Shown: one piece after another, positions 16,451 to 25,100 of the stretch
Layout of the letters: every line of letters starts with the position of its first letter
Numbering within the stretch: position 1 is the first letter of the stretch
Source: JBJYIN01 sp046237015
GTDB taxonomy: Bacteria > Pseudomonadota > Gammaproteobacteria > Enterobacterales > Enterobacteriaceae
Assembly (NCBI RefSeq): GCF_046237015.1
Contig: NZ_JBJYIN010000009.1
Location: 1-64,000 of the forward strand
Length of the DNA: 64,000 nucleotides
Direction: 5' to 3'
Position numbers and translations under genes: made by a program
Notes under the pieces: model-generated
What the model saw: only the letters and a program-made list of their open reading frames with translations
What the model was told of the DNA's origin: nothing
The model's database searches: none

Positions 16451-17059
16451 TTAGGCTTTTCGACGCCAATATTGACGAAATTTTTTATAACGGAATAGCA
16501 ACAAAATTAACGCTATCAGCGCATACAGAATAGGTTGTGGTGAAAGTGTTTTGACTGACCAAAGATAGTGTATCGGTGCAAGAATGGCGACCAGGTAGAC
16601 GAAGTTATGCAATTTTTGCCAGTGAGATCCCAACTTGCGCATCACCGCCTGTGATGACGTCAGCGTTAGCGCCAGCAATATTAACCAACTGAGGATGCCA
16701 AGTGTTAAATAAGGGCGCGAGAGTAATTCTTTTCCCAGCAAAGACAGGTGGTTGAGGCCAAGCTCTAATAATGAATAGCTCACCAGATGCAACGTGGCCC
16801 ACGCAAAACACCAGAGGCCAATCATACGCCGACTGCGGATAAGTAGCGGTTGTTTGGCATATTGAGCCAGTGGGGTGATCAGCAAAGTGGCGAGCAGCAA
16901 TTTAAGCGCCATTCTGCCGGTAAAATGCTGGATATCCTTGGCTGGATCGGCGCTTAACCATGATTGATCTACGGCCAAAATTAACCACAGCAGTGGCAAC
17001 GCCGCAGCTAAATGAATGATGAACTTGAGCCACTTTACCTGTCTTAGTGTCAGTCGCAT
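16451..17059 (-). CDS. msrQ: Haem-containing membrane subunit MsrQ of periplasmic methionine-sulfoxide reductase
   Basis: A 202-residue inner-membrane protein with about six hydrophobic segments and haem-ligand histidines (for example WATLHLVSY and HNFVYLVAILAPIHYLW). MsrQ passes electrons from the quinone pool or flavin to periplasmic MsrP, which repairs oxidised methionines in envelope proteins. The ferric-reductase-like transmembrane domain is intact. It follows msrP by 65 bp on the same strand. The length agrees with the E. coli homologue YedZ (211). Confidence 0.94.
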   Translation of the reverse strand: MRLTLRQVKWLKFIIHLAAALPLLWLILAVDQSWLSADPAKDIQHFTGRMALKLLLATLLITPLAQYAKQPLLIRSRRMIGLWCFAWATLHLVSYSLLELGLNHLSLLGKELLSRPYLTLGILSWLILLALTLTSSQAVMRKLGSHWQKLHNFVYLVAILAPIHYLWSVKTLSPQPILYALIALILLLFRYKKFRQYWRRKA

Positions 17060-17124
17060 CCCACCTTCCTTTTATGATCGTTCGTTCGCTTTCGATAAAG
17101 TGGCGTAATGACGACACTGGTGAC

Positions 17125-18126
17125 TTAGAAATTGTTCCGAAGATTCAGGCCTCGATATAGCGATGCAACGTGTTCAGCATAGCCATTAAACAACTGGGTT
17201 GGTTGGCGCTGTACGTTGAGTAGGCCGCCAGACCCGATCACTCGCTCTGTCGCCTGTGACCAGCGAGGATGGTCGACATGCGGGTTTACATTGGCATAGA
17301 AACCGTATTCATCTGGTGCGGCAAGGTTCCAGGTGGAGGGTGGGCGTTCGCGGGTAAAACTGATCTTCACGATAGATTTGATGTTTTTGAAACCGTACTT
17401 CCATGGCGTAATCAATCTGATTGGCGCACCGTTCTGCGGGGGGAGCGTTTTGCCATAGACGCCAAGTGTGAGGAGGGAAAGCGGGTGCATGGCTTCATCC
17501 ATGGTTAACCCTTCCACATAGGGATAGCTCAACCCTCCGCCGAGAAAGCTGTCTTTCTGCCCCGGCATTTGTTTGGGATCGTAAAGGGTTTGAAACGCAA
17601 CATAGCGTGCATGGCTGGTGGGGTTGGCAAACTTGATCAGTTTTGCCAGCTCAAAACCAACCCAGGGGATAACCATTGACCAGGCTTCGACGCAGCGAAA
17701 ACGGTAAATTCTTTCCTCCAGCGGGAAACGTTTAATCAGATCGTCAATATCCATCGTGATAGGGTTGGCAATCTCACCATCAATCTGAATTTTCCAGTCT
17801 TCTGTTTTCAATCCTCCCGCGTTGGCTGCCGGGTCGGCCTTATCCAGACCAAATTCGAAAAAGTTGTTGTAACCGGTAACCTTATCTTCTGGTGTAAGCG
17901 GTAGATCGAGCCGCCAATCGGCGGGTTGCATAAAAGATAACGGTTTCCCCGATGGTGCTTTGGGTTGATCGCTGCCTTTGAACCAGGCCAGCAGATCGGC
18001 TTTTGCCGAGAGGGGTAATGACAGTGTTGCGGCGGTAATCCCCAGCGCTTTTAATACGCGCCTACGGTCATGGAAAATAGACTCAGGTGTGACATCGGTT
18101 TCGGTTAATTGGCGACGTTTATGCAT
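17125..18126 (-). CDS. msrP: Molybdenum-dependent periplasmic methionine-sulfoxide reductase MsrP
   Basis: A 333-residue oxidoreductase of the sulfite-oxidase fold that reduces methionine sulfoxide in periplasmic proteins with electrons from MsrQ. A Tat signal is visible (DRRRVLKALGITAATLSLPL, 20-39). The molybdopterin-coordinating cysteine is C145 in YRFRCVEAWSMVIPW. Cofactor contacts include GLTMDEAMHPLSLL and NGAPIRLITPWKYGFKNIKSI. It uses mononuclear molybdopterin and is thus one of two molybdenum enzymes encoded in the window, along with NasA. It is first of the msrP-msrQ pair. Confidence 0.96.
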   Translation of the reverse strand: MHKRRQLTETDVTPESIFHDRRRVLKALGITAATLSLPLSAKADLLAWFKGSDQPKAPSGKPLSFMQPADWRLDLPLTPEDKVTGYNNFFEFGLDKADPAANAGGLKTEDWKIQIDGEIANPITMDIDDLIKRFPLEERIYRFRCVEAWSMVIPWVGFELAKLIKFANPTSHARYVAFQTLYDPKQMPGQKDSFLGGGLSYPYVEGLTMDEAMHPLSLLTLGVYGKTLPPQNGAPIRLITPWKYGFKNIKSIVKISFTRERPPSTWNLAAPDEYGFYANVNPHVDHPRWSQATERVIGSGGLLNVQRQPTQLFNGYAEHVASLYRGLNLRNNF

Positions 18127-18515
18127 GGTGAGCTCCCGCAGGTGGGTATGATAATCGATTTAATATGGCACTTTTTATCGCTAACTTTCCTGTGTAGATC
18201 GTTGCTGGTATGAGGTTGGCAAGCATGCCTGCGTTTTTACGTTGTCATTTATTTATAATAAACGCGTCAGGAAACATCGAGGAAGTAAGTGAAAGACTTC
18301 TTTTCGAGGTGTGACACACCATTTAATCAGAATATCTGAATATAGGTACGACCTATGCCGGTCAGGTATATCGTCTCGCATGCCGCACTTTAAAAAAACG
18401 AAAATTCTTTCAATAACATAATGCCCTCCTGAACGGTTATCACAGGTACGAATATGTTTCTTAGAGAGTAACGGGAACACGGTAATAAAGCAGAAAAAAG
18501 CATAGAAAGTGGAAA
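18127..18515. other. Intergenic region between msrP and the nas operon
   Basis: About 390 bases hold the msrPQ promoter region and the tail of the nas operon transcript. A 75-codon minus-strand frame (18253-18480) has no ribosome-binding site, no recognisable family and a random-looking composition, so I do not call it a gene. No RNA gene recognised. Confidence 0.4.
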
Positions 18516-18550
18516 GCGCCTCGAAGAAAAATCGGTTTATTTCGAGGCAC
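18516..18550 (-). terminator. Hairpin after cobA, probable end of the nas operon
   Basis: An inverted repeat GCCTCGAA / TTCGAGGC with a 15-base loop starts 29 bp after the cobA stop codon. The T tract that follows on the minus strand is poor (CTTTCC), so termination may be inefficient or factor-assisted. Confidence 0.45.
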
Positions 18551-18576
18551 TGACTGTAGGCAGGACACCGTTGTCG

Positions 18577-19410
18577 TCAGGCGGCCTCATGTTTTTCTAC
18601 CGTCAACCGCGCAGGAGCCGTGTCGACATGCAGCGCTGGATGACGACAGAAGCGGACGACGTCACCGACCACCAATAGGCTAGGCGACTGAGGCTGATAG
18701 CGTGCCAGCAAGGCGGGTAAGGTCGATAACGTCGCGGTCAATAGCCGCTGATCTGGCTGCGTGCCGCGTTCGATAATCGCAACGGGCGTCTGGGCTGACA
18801 AGCCGTGTTCGATCAGACGCTGGCACAGTCGACTGCTGTGGCTCAGCCCCATATAAAACACTAGCGTTTGCTGGCTGTCCGCCAGCGTCGGCCAGTCTAG
18901 CTGCGGTTCGCCATCACGCGAATGCCCCGTCACGAAACGTACCGATTGTGCACAAGCGCGGTGTGTCAGCGGTAATCCCACAGCCGCCGCACAGCCTGTC
19001 GCGGCGGTAATTCCGGGAACAACATGGCAGACAATCCCTGCCTGCTGGGCATAGTCCATCTCTTCGCCACCGCGACCAAAAATAAACGGATCGCCGCCCT
19101 TGAGACGAATCACCCGTTGCCCGGCCTGTGCTAATTCGACCAACAGCTGATTGATTTTTTCCTGTGACAAACGATGGCAGCCGCGCGTTTTACCGACGTC
19201 GATACACAGTGCCTGCTCTGGTACCAGATCCATAATCTCCGCCGACACCAGTCGATCGTAGACCACCACATCGGCCTGCTGGATGGCTCGCAGCGCCTTC
19301 AGCGTCAATAGTTCCGCATCGCCCGGTCCTGCGCCCACCAGCCAGATTTCGCCGCCGAGTACCGGCTGACGCCGTTGCCCCTGCGCCAATATCGATTGTG
19401 TTGTCATCAT
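18577..19410 (-). CDS. cobA: Uroporphyrinogen-III C-methyltransferase of the nitrate-assimilation operon
   Basis: A 277-residue SUMT enzyme that uses two SAM molecules to make precorrin-2, the precursor of sirohaem. Motifs are WLVGAGPGDAELLTLKA, VYDRLVS, RLKGGDPFIFGRGGEE and VPGITAATGCAA. It lacks the CysG N-terminal dehydrogenase/ferrochelatase domain, so later steps need CysG elsewhere. As last gene of the nas operon it raises sirohaem supply for the nitrite reductase encoded upstream. GAGGTG sits 5-10 bases before the ATG at 19410, which decides the start over an upstream in-frame Met at 19422. Confidence 0.93.
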   Translation of the reverse strand: MMTTQSILAQGQRRQPVLGGEIWLVGAGPGDAELLTLKALRAIQQADVVVYDRLVSAEIMDLVPEQALCIDVGKTRGCHRLSQEKINQLLVELAQAGQRVIRLKGGDPFIFGRGGEEMDYAQQAGIVCHVVPGITAATGCAAAVGLPLTHRACAQSVRFVTGHSRDGEPQLDWPTLADSQQTLVFYMGLSHSSRLCQRLIEHGLSAQTPVAIIERGTQPDQRLLTATLSTLPALLARYQPQSPSLLVVGDVVRFCRHPALHVDTAPARLTVEKHEAA

Positions 19411-19435
19411 GTCACACCTCATTACGCCGTGGCGC

Positions 19436-22138
19436 TCAACCTGCTTTTTTCAATTCATTGGCCGTTATCTGCACATGCTGACTCAATAACGTCTTCAGTT
19501 CGGGGATACAGGAGCCGCAGTTGGTGCCGCATTTCAGCGAGCCACCTAACGCTGCCACGCTGTGGCACCCTTTACGAATCGCGTCGATAATGATTTCTTC
19601 GCCGACGCTGTAGCAACTGCAAATCGTTGCGCCTTGCTTCTTCTGTCCCTGTGGAGCCTGACCCGCCAACAGCGCGTGGCGCTCGTGTGGTAGCTGCGGT
19701 GGATGGATAAATGCTTGACGCACCGCATCGTAATCAATATGCAGCGCCTGTGCGCTGACATAGCAGGCAACCACGACACGGCCATCACGCCAGCCAATCA
19801 GATGAAATATGCCGTTACCCTGTGCAACCTGACACTGCATACCCTCCAGCCCGTAGTGTTCCGCTAGCCACGCCTGCCAGTCGTCTATCGGCATGCGGTC
19901 GGCAAACAGGTACTGCGTCACGCCCTCATGGGGGATCTTGCTCCAATAGGTCGCAGGCGGTGGCAGAACGTCATGCTCTTCGGGCAATGACGCTGAAACC
20001 GGTTCGCTGGCAAAAAATAGCGTGGCCTGCCAGGCGGTATGCCAGGGTTGGACACGCACCCGACTGTGTTTGCTTTCCGGCTGACCAGAATGGGGATCGG
20101 TTATGGGGGCGACTAAACTGTCAGCCCGCGCCTGAGCGCTGAACTGCTGATTCCAGTGCATCGGTACAAACACGCTGCCGCGCGCCTGCCCGGCATCGAG
20201 CCGCGCTCGCGCCAGCATCCAGCCGTGCACCGACGACAGACGTACTAAATCACCGGCCTGAATATCATGCGTCTGTGCATCCTGTGGGTGCAGTTCGCAG
20301 TAAGGTTCACTGATATGACGCATCAGCCGAGCCGCTTTGCCCGTGCGCGTCATGGTGTGCCACTGATCGCGAATACGCCCGGTATTCAGCACCAGCGGAT
20401 ACGCCGCGCTCCACGGGCTTTGCGGCAGCGACGGCGTTACCGCCACCAGATGCGCTTTGCCATCGGCATGCCAGAATCGGCCATCGTCACCCAGTCGGGC
20501 GCGTCCGTTCGGGAATGTCGTATTCACCGGCCACTGTATTGGTTCCATCTGCTGCCACTCTTGATTACTGAGCGTCGCCAGCCCGCTGATATCAAACGCC
20601 CGGCTGCCGTTATTCTCAAAACCGGATAGCGCCGCATGTTCACGAAAGATGTCCGCCGGATGCTGATAGGAAAATGCTGCGGCAAACCCCATACGCTGCG
20701 CCACCTGGCTCAGAATCCACCAGTCGGCTTTGGCTTCCCCCGGCGCAGATAGAAAGGCACGCTGACGAGACAACCGGCGTTCGGAATTAGTCACCGTGCC
20801 GTCTTTTTCCCCCCAGCCCAGTGCGGGGAGTAAGATATCGGCGGTTTCTGCGGTATCGGTATGACGCATCACTTCGGAGACGATCACCAGCGGACAGCGC
20901 TCCAGCGCTTGTTTCACCCGATCCGCATCCGGCATCGATACCACCGGGTTGGTACCCATCACCCATACCGCTTTAACCTCGCCACACTCAATCGCACGGA
21001 ACAGGTCTACGGCATTCAGGCCAGGCTGTGTCGCGACGTTATCGCTCTGCCAGAAACGACCAACACGCTCGATATCCTGCGGCGTAAACCCCATGTGGCT
21101 GGCGAGCTGATTGGCTAACCCGCCAACTTCCCGCCCGCCCATCGCGTTGGGCTGTCCGGTTATCGAAAAAGGGCCAGAACCCGGCACGCCGATTTTGCCG
21201 CTCAGCAGATGGGCATTGATAATCGCATTACATTTATCGCTGCCCGAGGACGACTGATTAATGCCCTGTGAATAGAGCGTCACCACCTTTTCGCTCGTGC
21301 TAAACAGGTGGTAGAAACGTGCGATATCGGTTTCATCCAACTGACAGAAATCCGCCACCTGTGCCACCGACCATGTCTGTGCTGACTGCAATGCCGCTTC
21401 CACGCCGGAAAAACGCTCGGCCGATTCGGCAATATTGGTACGCGAATCTTGAGCAATCCAATGCAGCAGGCCGTTAAACAACCCCGCATCGCTGCCGGGT
21501 TGCAGCGGTAAATGCAGATCGGCGATATCGCAGGTTGCGGTACGTCGAGGATCAATCACCACCACCTGCATCTGCGGCCGCTGCTGTTTCGCCTGCACCA
21601 GTCGCTGATACACCACCGGATGCGCCCAGGCGGTATTGGACCCCACTAAAACCACCACATCCGCCTGCTCGATATCTTCATAACTACAGGGAACGGCATC
21701 AGCCCCCAGCCCGCGTTTGTAGCCAATCACCGCAGACGCCATGCACAGGCGCGAATTGGTATCCATATTGGCGACGCCAATGAAGCCCTTCATCAGCTTG
21801 TTAGCGACGTAGTAATCTTCCGTCAGTAGCTGGCCTGAACCATAAAACGCCACCGACTGCGGGCCGTGTTGCTGCATGGTCGCCAGCAGCCGTTCGGCCA
21901 CCGTATCGAGCGCCTGCTCCCAGCTCACGCGACGCCCTTCCACTAGAGGCCACAGCAGGCGACCTTTCAAATCCAGCGTTTCTCCCAGCGCGGAGCCTTT
22001 GACGCACAGACGACCCAAATTCGCCGGATGTGCGGGATCCCCGCTGATCTTTACCGCACCTTGCCCATCGTGTTCTGCCAGCACGCCACAGCCGACGCCA
22101 CAATACGGGCAGGTTGTCCGACAGACTCGCGCGTTCAT
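19436..22138 (-). CDS. nasA: Assimilatory nitrate reductase catalytic subunit with C-terminal [2Fe-2S] domain
   Basis: A 900-residue cytoplasmic molybdoenzyme reducing nitrate to nitrite. The N-terminal [4Fe-4S] cysteines are C10, C13, C17 and C45 (CPYCGVGC...GRLCVKG). The bis-MGD molybdopterin domains follow, with the Mo-ligand region SRLCMASAVIGYKRGLGAD and the C-terminal cofactor lobe (LNTGRIRDQWHTMTRTGK). A BFD-like [2Fe-2S] domain is appended (TICSCYSVGEEI...LKCGTNCGSC, about 840-890), as in NasA of Klebsiella. There is no Tat signal, consistent with assimilation. The start overlaps the stop of the nitrite-reductase gene by 4 bp, and cobA follows 25 bp downstream. Confidence 0.96.
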   Translation of the reverse strand: MNARVCRTTCPYCGVGCGVLAEHDGQGAVKISGDPAHPANLGRLCVKGSALGETLDLKGRLLWPLVEGRRVSWEQALDTVAERLLATMQQHGPQSVAFYGSGQLLTEDYYVANKLMKGFIGVANMDTNSRLCMASAVIGYKRGLGADAVPCSYEDIEQADVVVLVGSNTAWAHPVVYQRLVQAKQQRPQMQVVVIDPRRTATCDIADLHLPLQPGSDAGLFNGLLHWIAQDSRTNIAESAERFSGVEAALQSAQTWSVAQVADFCQLDETDIARFYHLFSTSEKVVTLYSQGINQSSSGSDKCNAIINAHLLSGKIGVPGSGPFSITGQPNAMGGREVGGLANQLASHMGFTPQDIERVGRFWQSDNVATQPGLNAVDLFRAIECGEVKAVWVMGTNPVVSMPDADRVKQALERCPLVIVSEVMRHTDTAETADILLPALGWGEKDGTVTNSERRLSRQRAFLSAPGEAKADWWILSQVAQRMGFAAAFSYQHPADIFREHAALSGFENNGSRAFDISGLATLSNQEWQQMEPIQWPVNTTFPNGRARLGDDGRFWHADGKAHLVAVTPSLPQSPWSAAYPLVLNTGRIRDQWHTMTRTGKAARLMRHISEPYCELHPQDAQTHDIQAGDLVRLSSVHGWMLARARLDAGQARGSVFVPMHWNQQFSAQARADSLVAPITDPHSGQPESKHSRVRVQPWHTAWQATLFFASEPVSASLPEEHDVLPPPATYWSKIPHEGVTQYLFADRMPIDDWQAWLAEHYGLEGMQCQVAQGNGIFHLIGWRDGRVVVACYVSAQALHIDYDAVRQAFIHPPQLPHERHALLAGQAPQGQKKQGATICSCYSVGEEIIIDAIRKGCHSVAALGGSLKCGTNCGSCIPELKTLLSQHVQITANELKKAG

Positions 22139-25100
22139 GATGCTTTCGCCATCGCAGAGTCAGCCAACGCGATGTTTTCAGGTACAGCCAGCGGTTGACG
22201 GCATACCCAAATTTCACCGGCTTCCACGCGCACCGGCCAGGCGCGCACGTATAGTGCGCTGTCATCCGGACTCACGCCATCCCGCAGCTTGAAGCGTTTT
22301 TTGTACAGCGGAGAAATTACCACCGGTTCGCCCGCCACATCGCCGATCAACCCACGGGACAGAACATTCGCCCCGCTGCCCGGTTCGTGGTTTTCTAACG
22401 CGTAGACCTGCTGCTCGCTACCCGGCAGATGGAACAACGCAATCTGCTGCTGTCCGAGACGCGCCGCCATACCGGTATGGAGTGGAATATCCCCCAGCGT
22501 CGCCACTTGTACCCACTCCGCTTCATGCGCGGCGGGTTTCAGGGCAACCGGCTCTGTTGATGCCGTTTTTTCATGCTCCTGTGCCGGACGGATCTGCCCG
22601 CGCTCAGGCACCATCACCACCGCTTCATCCGGGCTATCGCTGTTCAGGAAGCCACGGAACAGTGCCAGACGTTCCGGGCTTTCCAGCGTGGTTTGCCATT
22701 CGCACTGGTAAGCATTCACCACGCGCTGCATCTCTTTATCTAATTCTTCGCCGATATTCAGGCTATCTTCGAGAATCACCTGACGCAGATAATCGATACC
22801 GCCTTCCAGATTATCCATCCAGGTGCTGGTACGCTGGAGACGATCGCCAGTGCGGATATAGAACATCAAGACCCGATCGATAGTACGCAGCAGGGTTTCT
22901 GTATCCAGATCGCTGGCGAAGAGATCCGCATGACGCGGTTTCATACCGCCGTTGCCGCACACGTAAAGGTTCCAGCCTTTATCAGTGGCAATCACACCGA
23001 TATCCTTGCTCTGCGCTTCTGCACATTCACGGGTACAGCCGGAAACCGCCATTTTGACTTTATGCGGCGAGCGCAGCCCCTTGTAACGGTGCTCCAGTTG
23101 AATCGCCAGCCCAGTGGAATCCTGCACGCCGTAGCGGCACCAGGTCGATCCCACGCAGGATTTCACGGTACGCAGCGATTTGCCGTAGGCATGACCGGTT
23201 TCAAATCCGGCGTCGATCAGCTCACGCCAGATCGCTGGAAGCTGCTCTAAGCGAGCACCGAATAAATCCACCCGCTGACCGCCGGTGATCTTGGTGTACA
23301 GCTTATAGCGCTGCGCCACCTGACCGATAGCGATCAGGCCTTCCGGCGTAATTTCTCCCGCCGGCACACGCGGCACGACAGAATAGGTGCCATCTTTTTG
23401 GATATTGGCGAAGAAACGATCGTTGGTATCCTGCAACGGCAGATGTTGCGGTTGCAGCAGGTAGTCATTCCAGCAGGACGCCAGCATCGACCCCACCAGC
23501 GGCTTACACACTTCGCAGCCCAAACCATGGCCGTAACGCTCAAGAAGGCTGTCGAACGAGCGGATTTCATGCACGCGAATCAGGTGATACAGCTCCTGAC
23601 GCGAATAGGCGAAATGCTCACAAATATCTTTCTTCACTTCGACGCCCAGTTGCGTCAGTTCGTACTCCATTACCTGCTTAAGCAAAGGCACACAGCCACC
23701 GCAGCCCGTCCCCGCTTTGGTGCAGGTTTTCAGCGCACCCAGTTCGCCGCACCCACCTGCCACCGTCGCCGAGATATCGCCTTTGCTGACGTTATGACAG
23801 GAGCAAATCTGTGCGCTAGCGGGTAATGCCGCCACGCCCAATCCTTTCGGCGCATCACCGGAACGCGCGGGCAAAATCAGCCCTTCCGGCTGTGCGGGCA
23901 ACGGCATATCGTTGAGCATCATTTGCAGCAGCGTACTGTAATCGCTACTGTCACCAATCAGTACCGCACCCAGCAAATGTTTGCCGTCGGCAGAGACGAC
24001 AATTTTCTTGTAGATCTCATTTGGGCCATCCGTCCACTGGTAGCTTTGGCTTCCCGCCGTGCGGCCGTGCGCATCACCAATCGAAGCCACTTCTACGCCC
24101 AACAGCTTCAATTTGGTACTCATGTCTGCACCAGTAAATGCAGTATCGCGCTGCGCCAGCGTATCCGCCACGCTGCGCGCCATCTGGTAGCCCGGTGCTA
24201 CCAGCCCGAAAATCTGTCCTTTCCACAGCGCACATTCGCCTATGGCGAAAATCGCGTCATCCGAGGTCTGGCAATGGTCGTCAATGACAATGCCGCCGCG
24301 CGGCCCTTTCTCTAAATCACAGCTATCTGCCAGTTTGTCACGTGGACGAATCCCGGCGGAAAACAGCACCAAATCGGTTTCCAACACGCTGCCGTCGGCA
24401 AAGCAGAGCCGATGTAGCGCCTGCTCGCCGTCGGTGATCTCACGCGTTTCTTTGCTGAGATGAATCTGTACGCCCAGCGCTTCAATTTTGCGGCGCAGCA
24501 TAGCGGCACCGCCGTCATCCAGCTGCACCGCCATCAGGCGCGGCGCAAACTCCACCACATGGGTATCCAGCCCCAACTGACGCAGCGCGTTTGCCGCCTC
24601 CAGCCCCAGTAGACCGCCGCCAATTACCACGCCAGACTTGCCCTTTTTCGCCTGTGCCGCAATCGCGTCCAGATCGTCCAGCGTGCGATACACCAAACAG
24701 CCGGGGCGCGTGTTGCCGGGAATCGGCGGAACAAACGCATAAGAGCCGGTCGCCAGCACCAGCTTGTCGTAGGCGGTTTCTCGGCCCTGTGCATCGCAGA
24801 CGCACTGACGTTCACGATCGATAGCCACGATCTCGCTGGCGCTGCGCAGCTCAATGCCGCTCTCGGCAAAAAAGCCATCTTTTACCAGTGACAACGAAGC
24901 AGCGCTGCGGCCGGAAAAATACTCGGAGAGGTGAACGCGGTCATAGGCTTCATGCCGTTCTTCACCGAATACGACAATGTGGTAATGCTGATGCAGGTCA
25001 CGCTCAACCAGTTGTTCAAGAAAATAGTGGCCGACCATACCGTGGCCGACGACAACCAAAATAGGTTTGCTCATGACAGGAATCCTTACAGCTTCAGGCT

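Noticed and set aside
18253..18480. 75-codon minus-strand reading frame upstream of msrP
   Set aside because: Random-looking composition, no ribosome-binding site, no recognisable domain.
25074..25074. Splitting the nitrite-reductase fusion into two separate genes at the internal ATG
   Set aside because: The frame is continuous through the joint with no stop. The internal start is reported as a relic or alternative start rather than as a gene boundary.
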